34,492 bases of DNA from an uncultured Brachyspira sp. (GTDB taxonomy: Bacteria; Spirochaetota; Brachyspiria; Brachyspirales; Brachyspiraceae): positions 1 through 34,492 of the forward strand of contig NZ_CALXRN010000239.1 of NCBI RefSeq assembly GCF_944390595.1, in the 5' to 3' direction. The notes beneath the pieces were generated by a model. It saw only the letters and a list, made by a program, of their open reading frames with translations. It searched no databases and was not told the origin of the DNA. The translations under genes were made by a program, and so were the position numbers. Shown in pieces: positions 17,491 to 25,281 of the stretch (the stretch's first letter is position 1; each line of letters begins with the position of its first letter).

Positions 17491-18141
17491 ATGGATTATG
17501 TAATATCTACTACTATTTATCTGCTTAAAGGTACGTACACAACTTTATGTCTTTATATTGTAACTGTATTATTTTCACTGCCTTTATCAATGTTATTTGC
17601 AGCATTACAATTTAGTTCGCCAAAGTTTGTAAAATATATTTTTGATATATATGCTTGGATATTCAGAGGTACTCCATTAATACTTCAGCTTATATTCTTT
17701 TATTATGGTCTTCCGCTTATGACTAATAATGCAATAGCTTTCCCGGCATTTACATCAGCAGCTATTACATTCGTACTTAATTATTCAGCTTATCTTATGG
17801 AAATATTTAGAGCAGGTATTGAAAGTATAGAGAAGGGACAGTATGAAGCAGCTTTTGCTCTTAATTTAAATTACAGACAAATTATGACTAGAATAATTCT
17901 TCCGCAAGCTGTAAGAAGAGTACTTCCTCCTTTATCTAATGAAGCTATAAACTTAATAAAAGATACTGCTTTAGTTATAGTGCTAGGAATAGGAGATTTA
18001 ATGCTTCATGCAAGACAGATACTTACTAGGGATTATAAATTACTGCCATTTTTAATAGCAGCTATTATATATTTGTTATTTACTTCAGTTCTTGTATTTG
18101 TATTCAGACAATTGGAGAAGAAATATGTCATCAGAAATTAA
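17491..18141 (+). CDS. Polar amino-acid ABC importer, permease subunit
   Basis: The 216-residue inner-membrane protein belongs to the HisM/GlnP group. It has about five membrane helices and the cytoplasmic EAA loop that contacts the ATPase: YEAAFALNLNYRQIMTRIIL followed by PQAVRRVLPPLSNEAI. An FRGTPLILQLIFFYYG segment typical of this group comes earlier. Only one permease gene is present, so the channel is probably a homodimer. The ATG at 17491 begins MDYVISTTIYLLKG; the ribosome-binding site is weak. The end overlaps the ATPase gene by 17 bases. The substrate is most likely a polar amino acid by family; the exact one is unknown. Confidence 0.93.
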   Translation: MDYVISTTIYLLKGTYTTLCLYIVTVLFSLPLSMLFAALQFSSPKFVKYIFDIYAWIFRGTPLILQLIFFYYGLPLMTNNAIAFPAFTSAAITFVLNYSAYLMEIFRAGIESIEKGQYEAAFALNLNYRQIMTRIILPQAVRRVLPPLSNEAINLIKDTALVIVLGIGDLMLHARQILTRDYKLLPFLIAAIIYLLFTSVLVFVFRQLEKKYVIRN

Positions 18142-18907
18142 AGAAACTATTTTGAAAGTTGTCAATGTAAAAAAACATTATAAAGACACTCCGGCAATAA
18201 ACGGTGTATCATTTGAAGTTAATAAGGGTGATATATTATCTATTATAGGCCCTTCCGGTGCTGGTAAAAGTTCTCTCCTAAGAAATATTATACAGATAGA
18301 AGAACCGGATTACGGTGAAGTTTATATAGATAATGAAGTTTTATTTTGTAAAAGGGAAGGTGAGAAAGCAGAATCTATTACTCATGCAGATTTTATGAAG
18401 CGTAAAGAAAAAATAGGCATGATATTTCAGCATTTTAATTTGTTTCCTCATAAGACAGCATTAGAAAATATAATAGAAGCTCCTATTGTTGTAAAAAAGA
18501 AAAACAAAGATGAAGCTATAGAAGAAGCATTGAAGCTGCTTGACAGTGTAGGACTTAAACATAAAAAAGATAGTTATCCAAATGAGTTATCAGGAGGACA
18601 AAAACAGAGAGTTGCCATTGCAAGAGCTTTGGCTATGAAGCCTGAGGTACTTTTATGCGATGAGCCTACATCTGCTTTAGACCCTGAACTTATAGGAGAG
18701 GTTCTTGCTGTATTAAAAGAACTTGCTAAAGAAAAAATGACAATGATTGTTGTAAGTCATGAAATAAGTTTTGTGCATGAACTTTCTATAAACATAGCTT
18801 TTATGGACGGAGGTAAAATAATAGCTATGGATTCATCAGATAATTTCTTTAATAATCAAAGCAATGATAGAATAAAAGATTTTTTGAATAAAATTTTTCA
18901 TAAATAG
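18125..18907 (+). CDS. Polar amino-acid ABC importer, ATPase subunit
   Basis: The 260-residue ATPase (GlnQ/HisP type) energises the permease. It shows Walker A GPSGAGKSS (residues 42-50), Q-loop IFQHFNLFPHKTALENI, signature LSGGQKQRVAIARALA, Walker B VLLCDEPTSALD and the H-loop VSHE. I start at ATG 18125 (MSSEIKE), which has TTGGAG upstream; an earlier in-frame codon at 18092 lies deep inside the permease gene. Overlap with the permease points to coupled translation. Confidence 0.95.
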   Translation: MSSEIKETILKVVNVKKHYKDTPAINGVSFEVNKGDILSIIGPSGAGKSSLLRNIIQIEEPDYGEVYIDNEVLFCKREGEKAESITHADFMKRKEKIGMIFQHFNLFPHKTALENIIEAPIVVKKKNKDEAIEEALKLLDSVGLKHKKDSYPNELSGGQKQRVAIARALAMKPEVLLCDEPTSALDPELIGEVLAVLKELAKEKMTMIVVSHEISFVHELSINIAFMDGGKIIAMDSSDNFFNNQSNDRIKDFLNKIFHK

Positions 18908-18930
18908 TTTGCTTAATATATATTTTTTTA

Positions 18931-18958
18931 TTGACATTTTTATGAATAGTATTACAAT
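18931..18958 (+). promoter_or_regulatory. Promoter of binding-protein gene 1 (copy 2 of a shared promoter)
   Basis: TTGACA (18931-18936) and TACAAT (18953-18958) flank the spacer TTTTTATGAATAGTAT. The binding protein thus has its own promoter 24 bases after the ATPase stop, allowing more binding protein than transporter to be made. Confidence 0.8.
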
Positions 18959-18991
18959 AACTAGTAATGAATGTTTGTCAGGAGTTCTTAG

Positions 18992-19063
18992 ATGCATAAT
19001 TGCAGATTCCATTTCAATAATATCTTTTATTCAATTCTTTATAACAAACATCATACCAATTAA
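18992..19063 (+). CDS. Possible 23-residue leader peptide
   Basis: An ATG at 18992 with a good ribosome-binding site (AGGAG, 7 bases upstream) opens a 23-codon frame ending TAA at 19061-19063. The peptide begins MHNCRFHF and ends NKHHTN; four of 23 residues are His and five are Asn. It lies in the 5' leader of binding-protein gene 1. The matching leader of gene 2 keeps the AGGAG but has ATA where this ATG stands. There is no clear terminator hairpin after it, so attenuation is not established. It may equally be a chance frame. Confidence 0.35.
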   Translation: MHNCRFHFNNIFYSILYNKHHTN

Positions 19064-19124
19064 AGTTTTATTATAAATCATCAAAATATAAATTTATTAA
19101 TTCTTATCATCAAAGGAGTAAATT

Positions 19125-19961
19125 ATGATGAAACGTATATTTTTATTATTATTTGCAGCAATTATGATTATTAGCTGCGGATCTAATAATACAGCAAATG
19201 AAGGTAATGGAGCATCTACGGATGCAACAAATGCTCAAGCAGATAATTCATTGCAAAAAGTAAAAGATGCAGGCAAACTTGTTTTAGGTTTGGATGATAC
19301 TTTTGCTCCAATGGGTTTTAGGGATGAAAATGGTCATGTAGTTGGTTTTGATATCGATTTAGCAGCTGAAGTAGCTCGCCGTATGGGTGTTGAGCTTGAA
19401 ATTAAACCTATAGAATGGTCTAGCTCAATATTAAGCCTAAATAAAGGTGATGTAGATGTTCTTTGGAATGGTGTTACTATAAATGAAGCTAGGAAACAGC
19501 AGATTAATTTTTCAAAGCCTTATCTTAATAACAGACTTGTTATAGTAAAAGCTGTTGATGATAATACAATAAATTCAAAAGATGATTTGAAAGGTAAAGT
19601 ATTGGGTGTTCAGGTTGGAAGTAATGATGAGGCGTTAACAGCTGATCCTTCAAGTAAAAATGCTAAAGAAATACGCAGATATGATGTAAATGTTAATGCA
19701 TTTTTAGATTTACAGGCAAAAAGAATAGATGCTGTTATTATAGATGAAGTTGCAGCTCAGTATTATATATCTGATAAAAAAGCACCTTTTGTTGTTGTAG
19801 ATAAAAGCCCTTTAACTGAAGAGTTATATGGAGTAGGAGTTAGAAAAACTGACGGACAGCTTTTAGCTGAAATTGACAGAATATTAGATGAAATGAAATC
19901 TGATGGAAAAGCAGCTGAAATATCTCAAAAATGGTTTTCTAAAGATATAGTTTTAAAATAA
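19125..19961 (+). CDS. Amino-acid-binding lipoprotein 1 of the ABC importer
   Basis: This SBP_bac_3 family protein captures the substrate outside the membrane and delivers it to the permease. The 278 residues begin with a lipoprotein signal (MMKRIFLLLFAAIMIISC; lipidated Cys18), then a low-complexity spacer. The binding domain starts LVLGLDDTFAPMGFRDENG and continues VGFDIDLAAEVARRMGVELE, VDVLWNGVTINEARKQQINF and VGVQVGSNDE-like segments. The start has AAAGGAG six bases upstream; ATG at 19128 is an alternative. A close paralogue follows at 20132, with the same promoter and terminator style. Confidence 0.94.
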   Translation: MMKRIFLLLFAAIMIISCGSNNTANEGNGASTDATNAQADNSLQKVKDAGKLVLGLDDTFAPMGFRDENGHVVGFDIDLAAEVARRMGVELEIKPIEWSSSILSLNKGDVDVLWNGVTINEARKQQINFSKPYLNNRLVIVKAVDDNTINSKDDLKGKVLGVQVGSNDEALTADPSSKNAKEIRRYDVNVNAFLDLQAKRIDAVIIDEVAAQYYISDKKAPFVVVDKSPLTEELYGVGVRKTDGQLLAEIDRILDEMKSDGKAAEISQKWFSKDIVLK

Positions 19962-19981
19962 TTAATTATTTTTTACATATT

Positions 19982-20014
19982 AAGTGTATATTTACAATAA
20001 TATACACTTTTTTT
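19982..20014 (+). terminator. Terminator of binding-protein gene 1
   Basis: An 11-bp stem (AAGTGTATATT at 19982-19992 with 19999-20009) has a 6-base loop and a T-run after it. The same stem sequence recurs in the terminator of gene 2. Confidence 0.85.
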
Positions 20015-20035
20015 ACAAAAAAATTAAATTTACTA

Positions 20036-20063
20036 TTGATATTTTTATGAATAGTAATACAAT
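20036..20063 (+). promoter_or_regulatory. Promoter of binding-protein gene 2 (copy 3 of a shared promoter)
   Basis: TTGATA (20036-20041) and TACAAT (20058-20063) flank the spacer TTTTTATGAATAGTAA. The similarity to copy 2 continues downstream through AGTAAT and TTAGGAGTTTGTAA. Confidence 0.78.
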
Positions 20064-20131
20064 ATATAGTAATAGTTTGTTAGGAGTTTGTAAATATTTT
20101 TTATTCAATGAAAATCTATTAGGGTTAAATT

Positions 20132-20944
20132 ATGAAGAAATATATATTTTTGTTATTTGCGGTAGTTTCAATAATTATCGGATGCAGTTCAAAAACTAGT
20201 AATGAGCAAACTCTTACTCAGGAAGATGATTCTCTTAAAAGAGTAAAAAATGCAGGCAAACTTGTTTTAGGTTTAGATGATACATTTGCTCCCATGGGAT
20301 TTAGAGACAGCAACGGAGAAATAGTTGGTTTTGATATTGATTTAGCAACTGAAGCAGCAAGACGCATAGGGGTAGATCTTGAGACTGTATCTATAGAATG
20401 GCCAAATTCAACATCTATTTTGACTAATGGAGAAGTTGATGTAATTTGGAATGGTCTTAATATAATTGAGGCTAGAAAAAAAGATATGATTTTTTCTAAG
20501 CCTTATCTAAATAATAAACTTGTTATAGTAAAATCAATAGATGATGAAACAATTAATTCTTTGGAAGATTTAGTTGAAAAAAATGTTGGGGTTCAGTCCG
20601 GCGGTAATTATGAACAAATTTCTAATAATACTGCAATATCTAAAATTACAAATATGAGTAAATACAATGATAATATTAAGCTATTTGAGGATTTACAATC
20701 AGGAATATTAGATGCTGCTATTATAGATGATGTTTTTGCTCAATATTATATAGCTGAAAAGAACTCTCCTTTTGTAATTCTTGAGAATATACCTTTAACA
20801 AATGGATTATATGTTGTAGGATTTAGAAAATCTGATACTGAGCTTTTAAATGAGGTAAATAGAATATTGGATGAAATGAAGTCTGATGGGACAGCTGCTA
20901 AGATATCTGTAAAGTGGTTTGGGAAAGATATAGTTTTGAAATAA
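20132..20944 (+). CDS. Amino-acid-binding lipoprotein 2 (paralogue)
   Basis: The 270-residue SBP_bac_3 lipoprotein has a signal ending in IIIGC (Cys18). It shares long identical stretches with protein 1: GKLVLGLDDTFAPMGFRD, VGFDIDLA, FSKPYLNN and the end of the pattern WFGKDIVLK / WFSKDIVLK. It diverges at likely pocket-lining places; for example protein 1 has WSSSILSLNKGDVDVLWNGV and this one has WPNSTSILTNGEVDVIWNGL. That suggests a changed or broadened specificity served by the same permease and ATPase. The ribosome-binding site (TAGGGTT) is weaker than that of gene 1. No second permease set follows. Confidence 0.92.
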   Translation: MKKYIFLLFAVVSIIIGCSSKTSNEQTLTQEDDSLKRVKNAGKLVLGLDDTFAPMGFRDSNGEIVGFDIDLATEAARRIGVDLETVSIEWPNSTSILTNGEVDVIWNGLNIIEARKKDMIFSKPYLNNKLVIVKSIDDETINSLEDLVEKNVGVQSGGNYEQISNNTAISKITNMSKYNDNIKLFEDLQSGILDAAIIDDVFAQYYIAEKNSPFVILENIPLTNGLYVVGFRKSDTELLNEVNRILDEMKSDGTAAKISVKWFGKDIVLK

Positions 20945-20967
20945 TCATACCGTTTATCCATAAAAAT

Positions 20968-21008
20968 AAAAGTGTATATTAATATTTATATATTGATATA
21001 CACTTTTA
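20968..21008 (+). terminator. Terminator of binding-protein gene 2
   Basis: A 12-bp stem (AAAAGTGTATAT at 20968-20979 with 20996-21007) has a 16-base AT loop. The T-run is short, so efficiency may be modest. It reuses the AAGTGTATAT arm of the gene 1 terminator. Confidence 0.65.
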
Positions 21009-21022
21009 TGTTATGATCTTAA

Positions 21023-21979
21023 TTATGAAATTTTTATTATATCTACATTATATAGTAATGAATTAATATTTTTAGGCAAAATTGTTTTATTATCTACACC
21101 TAGTAATTTTAATTTTTTTAATTTGCTGATTTCTTTTGGGATTTCTTCTATATTATTGAAATATAGATATTCTAAATTTTCTAAGCTGTACATTTCTTCC
21201 GGTATTGAATATATATTTCCTTTTAGGTATAGTTTTTTTAATTCTTTAACATTCTTTATATTGCGAGGTATTGTTATAGTATCATAGCTTGAAAAGTAGA
21301 ATTCTTTTAAATTGGTAAGAGAACCTATATATTCAAAGCTTCCGTTAAGATTATTATTCTTTAATGATAAAGTAGTTAATTTTGATAATTTAGTTATATG
21401 ATTAGGTATCTTTTCTATTTTATTATTATCAAGATAAAGTTCTTTTAAATTTTCTAAATTGGTAATTTCTTTAGGTATATCATTAATATTGTTATTTGAT
21501 ATATTTAGTTCTTCTAATTTTGAAAGTTTAAATATTTCTTTAGGTATGCTGTTTAATTTATGTCCGGATAAATTTAATGTTTTCAAATTTTTTAAATTTA
21601 ATATTTCTATTGGAAATTCTTTAAACATATTATTACATATATCTATTTCTTCAAGTTTTTTTAAATTTGATATTTTATCAGATAAATATTTTATTTTATT
21701 AAAGCTAATATCTATATATTTTAAATTATTTAAATTAAATATGCTTTCCGGTATTTCTTTTATATTATTATTACATATATCTAAAATTTCAAGATTTTTT
21801 AATATAGATATTTCATTTGGTATGTTATTTAATTTGCAGCAGCTTAAATCTAATTTTTTTAGATTTAATAATTCTTTTTTAGTATAATTTGCAAATCTGT
21901 TTATATTATTTTTTTTGAAAAAAATATATAGATTATTTAAATTTTTTTCTAAACTTTTATTTGCTGATATATCTTTCAT
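21023..21979 (-). CDS. Leucine-rich-repeat protein
   Basis: The 318-residue protein has no signal peptide. From about residue 38 it is built of roughly a dozen 23-residue LRR units of the form NLKKLxxLDxxxNxIxxIPxxI, for instance LKNLEILDICNNNIKEIPESIF and LENLKELYLDNNKIEKIPNHIT. These form a curved solenoid used for protein binding. The first 37 residues are helical and charged. Such cytoplasmic LRR proteins occur as families in Brachyspira genomes; partners are unknown. The ribosome-binding site is strong (AAAGGAG). An inverted repeat overlaps the predicted promoter at 22010-22043. Confidence 0.88.
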   Translation of the reverse strand: MKDISANKSLEKNLNNLYIFFKKNNINRFANYTKKELLNLKKLDLSCCKLNNIPNEISILKNLEILDICNNNIKEIPESIFNLNNLKYIDISFNKIKYLSDKISNLKKLEEIDICNNMFKEFPIEILNLKNLKTLNLSGHKLNSIPKEIFKLSKLEELNISNNNINDIPKEITNLENLKELYLDNNKIEKIPNHITKLSKLTTLSLKNNNLNGSFEYIGSLTNLKEFYFSSYDTITIPRNIKNVKELKKLYLKGNIYSIPEEMYSLENLEYLYFNNIEEIPKEISKLKKLKLLGVDNKTILPKNINSLLYNVDIIKIS

Positions 21980-22009
21980 CTAAATATTCTCCTTTTATGA
22001 TATATTAGC

Positions 22010-22043
22010 ATTATAAGAGTTTAGTATGACAAATTTTGTCATA
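22010..22043 (-). promoter_or_regulatory. Promoter of the LRR gene with overlapping 19-bp inverted repeat
   Basis: On the minus strand TATAAT (22010-22015) lies 31 bases before the LRR start codon. A near-perfect palindrome, TATGACAAATTTTGTCATA (22025-22043), covers the -35 position, where no good -35 box is visible. An activator or repressor site is plausible. It is a poor terminator for aroD because no T-run follows on that strand. Confidence 0.4.
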
Positions 22044-22054
22044 TATAATTTTTT

Positions 22055-22774
22055 TTAGTTATAAATTGTATCAAGTATATATTTTAATTTCATTGCTTCC
22101 AATTGTCCAGGTGCAGATGAACGCTTAGCAGATGCAAATGTAATAACAGAACCAAATATTCTGCTTATAATTCCAAGTTCACCCATAGATATTGCAATTA
22201 TAGGAAAATCTTTTATTTCGCTTGAAGCATCTAATAAAGTAATTACATCTTTTTTATTTTTAGGCATATATGCAACTTTTGCAATGTCGCATTTTAATTT
22301 TATCATTTTATTTATTCTTGAAACTATTTCTTTTTTGGATGGTGTTTTATTAAAATCATGATTTGATATTATTGTTTTTATATTTTTATCATTAGCCAAT
22401 TTTATTATTTTTTTTATATCATATTCTTTTATTGTTAATAGTTCTAAATCTATTAAATCAAAACATTTATTTTCTATAATAAAATAATATATATCTATTA
22501 TATTTTTATATACACTATATTTTATATCTATATTTCCGCCTTCTTTTGACGATCTTAATGTAAATAATATTGGCTTATTAGTAACTTTTTTCATATCTTT
22601 TGAAATTTGTACTATACTGTCATATTTATCAATATTATCTATATAAAAATCAGCCCTCCATTCTATAATATCAACTGGAAGTTTATTTATTTCTTTTATA
22701 TATTTGATTATATCCTTTTCATTTTTTTCAACTACAGGTATGCATATTTTTGGAGAACCTTTTCCTACTCTCAT
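22055..22774 (-). CDS. aroD: 3-dehydroquinate dehydratase, type I
   Basis: The enzyme dehydrates 3-dehydroquinate to 3-dehydroshikimate through a Schiff base. The 239 residues show the type I features: EWRADF (Glu38, Arg40), LFTLRSSKEGG, catalytic His139 in SNHDFNKTP, Schiff-base Lys166 in AKVAYMP, AISMGELGIISRIFGS and the end SAPGQLEA. The ribosome-binding site is AAAGGA. The gene lies 30 bases after aroE, the next enzyme of the same pathway, on the same strand. Confidence 0.95.
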   Translation of the reverse strand: MRVGKGSPKICIPVVEKNEKDIIKYIKEINKLPVDIIEWRADFYIDNIDKYDSIVQISKDMKKVTNKPILFTLRSSKEGGNIDIKYSVYKNIIDIYYFIIENKCFDLIDLELLTIKEYDIKKIIKLANDKNIKTIISNHDFNKTPSKKEIVSRINKMIKLKCDIAKVAYMPKNKKDVITLLDASSEIKDFPIIAISMGELGIISRIFGSVITFASAKRSSAPGQLEAMKLKYILDTIYN

Positions 22775-22804
22775 ATTTTATCCTTTCTTAAGTGTATTTA
22801 ATAT

Positions 22805-23656
22805 TTATTTAAATATAATATTTTTTATATATTCTACAGGCATTTTTTCTTTAGTCCAAAGCTCAAAAGCTAATGCTCCCTGATATAATAACATACCCAT
22901 TCCGTTTATTATTTTACATCCTTCTTTTTCAGCTATTTTTAATAATTTGGTTTTTGCAGGATTATATATACAATCGCTTACTACTAAATCACTCCTAAAA
23001 AAAGTTTTATCTTCTATAAGAGAAACATCATCTTTCATACCTACACTTGTTGCATTTATTAAAACATAGCTTTTATCTATTTCTTTTTTTAATCTGTTTC
23101 TATCTTCTAAAAAGTAGAGATTTATACTGCAGTTGGTTTTACATGCAATGTTGTCTATTATATTTTTTTGCTCCTGCCAATTAGTATCTCTTTTAAATAC
23201 TGATATTTCTCTTACACCATATAAAGCTGCTTGAGATATTATGGCAATAGAAGCTCCTCCGGTACCTAATATTGTAATACATTTATCTTTTATATATACA
23301 TTTTCTGATTCTAATGATCTTATGAATCCTTCTCCGTCTGTGCTATATCCTGTAAGAATTCCGTTATCATTAACTATTGTATTAACACTTTGAGTCATAT
23401 ATGCTGCATCTGATACTTTATCTAAATATTTTATTACTTCTTTTTTATTGGGCATAGACAAATTAACCCCTCTCATATTTAATGTTTTTATAGATTTTAC
23501 AGCATCTTCCAAATTATTTTTGTCTACTTCAAAAGCTAAATATGCATAATTTAAATTTAGTTTTGCAAAAGCCTCATTATGCATTATAGGAGATATACTG
23601 TGTTTAGAAGGTGAAGCAAATAATCCTGTTAATATAGTTTTTGCGTCTATTTTCAT
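22805..23656 (-). CDS. aroE: Shikimate dehydrogenase
   Basis: AroE reduces 3-dehydroshikimate to shikimate with NADPH. The 283 residues carry the substrate site SPSKHSISPIMHNEAF, catalytic Lys71 in NLSMPNKKEV (one base-type variant of the usual NVTxPxK), Asp107 in GYSTDGEGF, the nucleotide-binding loop LGTGGASIAI and the C-terminal NGMGMLLYQGALAFELWT. It is the first gene of an aroE-aroD pair; the enzymes act in the reverse order of the genes. Promoter at 23697-23724. Confidence 0.95.
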   Translation of the reverse strand: MKIDAKTILTGLFASPSKHSISPIMHNEAFAKLNLNYAYLAFEVDKNNLEDAVKSIKTLNMRGVNLSMPNKKEVIKYLDKVSDAAYMTQSVNTIVNDNGILTGYSTDGEGFIRSLESENVYIKDKCITILGTGGASIAIISQAALYGVREISVFKRDTNWQEQKNIIDNIACKTNCSINLYFLEDRNRLKKEIDKSYVLINATSVGMKDDVSLIEDKTFFRSDLVVSDCIYNPAKTKLLKIAEKEGCKIINGMGMLLYQGALAFELWTKEKMPVEYIKNIIFK

Positions 23657-23696
23657 ATTATTATTAACCCTATTATTTTCATTAGTATTATCTTAT

Positions 23697-23724
23697 ATAA
23701 TAATATAATTTGTACTATTGTCAA
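23697..23724 (-). promoter_or_regulatory. Promoter of aroE-aroD
   Basis: On the minus strand TTGACA (23719-23724) and TATTAT (23697-23702) are 16 bases apart, ending 40 bases before the aroE start. Confidence 0.6.
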
Positions 23725-23753
23725 ATACTATTATAAAAATAATTGATAATTAC

Positions 23754-23782
23754 TTGATATTTTATTAAAAAGTTATTATAAT
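23754..23782 (+). promoter_or_regulatory. Promoter of the RidA gene
   Basis: TTGATA (23754-23759) and TATAAT (23777-23782) are 17 bases apart, ending 52 bases before the start codon. Confidence 0.6.
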
Positions 23783-23834
23783 TAACATAATAAATTGTGA
23801 GAAATTTTTTTATATATAAAGGAGAACTTAATAC

Positions 23835-24218
23835 ATGGATAAAAAAATCATTAAAACCCACAAAGCTCCACAAGCAATAGGTCCATATTCACAGGCAGTA
23901 AAAAGCGGAAATTTTATATTTGCTTCTGGACAAGTACCTTTAGATCCTATAAGCGGCAATATTGAAGAAAATGATATAAAGAAACAAACTACTAGAGTAA
24001 TGGAAAATATTAAAGGGTTATTAGAATCAGAAAATTTAACTATGGCTAATATTATTAAAACAACTTGTTTTTTGACTGATATGTCTAATTTTGCAGCTTT
24101 TAATGAAGTATATGCAACTTATTTTACAGAAAATCCTCCTGCTAGAAGCACTGTAGCAGTAAAAGCTCTTCCTAAAGATGCTTTAGTAGAAGTAGAAGTT
24201 ATAGCAGTAGTTGAATAA
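23835..24218 (+). CDS. ridA: RidA family enamine/imine deaminase
   Basis: RidA proteins hydrolyse reactive enamine and imine intermediates released by PLP enzymes such as threonine dehydratase. The 127-residue length is typical. Signature parts are APQAIGPYSQAVKSGNFIFASGQ, the key Arg104 in PPARSTVAVKALPKDA, and the closing VEVEVIAVVE. The protein forms a trimer in known members. The ribosome-binding site is strong (AAAGGAG). It is a single gene with its own promoter and terminator. Confidence 0.94.
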   Translation: MDKKIIKTHKAPQAIGPYSQAVKSGNFIFASGQVPLDPISGNIEENDIKKQTTRVMENIKGLLESENLTMANIIKTTCFLTDMSNFAAFNEVYATYFTENPPARSTVAVKALPKDALVEVEVIAVVE

Positions 24219-24240
24219 TTATTATTCATAAAAATATATA

Positions 24241-24277
24241 AAACCATGTTTAATTTATAATTATTCATGGTTTTTTA
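24241..24277 (+). terminator. Terminator after ridA
   Basis: The stem AAACCATG/CATGGTTT (24241-24248 with 24266-24273) has a long AT loop and is followed by a T-run to 24276. Confidence 0.75.
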
Positions 24278-24326
24278 TTTATCAAATATTTTCATTTTTT
24301 CATAATATAATATTAAAGAGGGTTAC

Positions 24327-25184
24327 ATGAGAGAATATATATCTTATATCATTAAAGGAATGGCTATAGGCGTGGCAAATGCTATACCTGGGGTATCTGG
24401 AGGAACTATTGCTTTTGTACTTGGCATATATGAAAAATTGACATATTCCATATCTATTTTACCTACAGCATTGATTAAACTTCAGTGGAAAGAAATAAAA
24501 GATAGTTTAAAAGTTTTAATACCAATTGCTTTAGGGGCAGCAGTTTCTATAGTATTATTTTTAAAACTAATTAATTATACATTTATACATTATCCTATTC
24601 CTACAAGAATATTTTTTGTAGGATTAATATTAGGCTCTTTTCCTTTTATAACAAAAACAGTAGAAGAATTTAATATTAAAGTTTTTGCTGCATTTTTACT
24701 AGGTGCTTTTATAATGGCTATATTTGTATATTTTGATGTAAACAAGCCGGTTGGGGCAACTACTTATTCTGGTAATTTTTCAGTACTTTACGGCATTAAA
24801 TTGTTTTTATGCGGGATTGCAGCTGCTGTTGCTATGGTAATACCTGGTATTTCTGGTTCTCTTCTTTTATTAATATTGGGTGAATATGAAAATATATCCT
24901 ATTTTATATCATCATTTTTTGATACATTTAATCTTCAGCTTTTAATACCTTTAATATTTTTGGGTTTTGGTGTTATTATAGGAATATTTACAATATCAAA
25001 GTTAGTGACTATTTTACTTCAAAAATATAAATCAATATTGTTTGGTTTTGTACTCGGAATTATAATAGTATCGTTTTTAAGTTTGTGGCCTAATATAACA
25101 TCTTTAAGTATACCAATGCTTGCTTCTACTGTTATTTCCATGTGTTTGGGTTTTTTAGTAGCTATAGCAATGGAAAAAATATAA
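24327..25184 (+). CDS. DUF368 membrane protein, likely undecaprenyl-phosphate translocase (PopT type)
   Basis: The 285-residue integral membrane protein has about eight hydrophobic segments. It shows the two DUF368 repeats with their conserved glycine-proline motif: ANAIPGVSGGTIAFVLGIYE near residues 17-36 and AMVIPGISGSLLLLILGEYE near 170-190. DUF368 members have been shown to return undecaprenyl phosphate to the inner leaflet for reuse in envelope synthesis. The role here follows from family membership. The ATG at 24327 has GAGGG upstream. No operon partner on either side is obvious. Confidence 0.88.
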   Translation: MREYISYIIKGMAIGVANAIPGVSGGTIAFVLGIYEKLTYSISILPTALIKLQWKEIKDSLKVLIPIALGAAVSIVLFLKLINYTFIHYPIPTRIFFVGLILGSFPFITKTVEEFNIKVFAAFLLGAFIMAIFVYFDVNKPVGATTYSGNFSVLYGIKLFLCGIAAAVAMVIPGISGSLLLLILGEYENISYFISSFFDTFNLQLLIPLIFLGFGVIIGIFTISKLVTILLQKYKSILFGFVLGIIIVSFLSLWPNITSLSIPMLASTVISMCLGFLVAIAMEKI

Positions 25185-25281
25185 AATATGATTTTTTAGT
25201 CATTACATATCCGAAATTGCTTAATTAAATTTTATATATTTCATTTCCGAGAATTGAAATAGCATATATAGGATAATTGTA

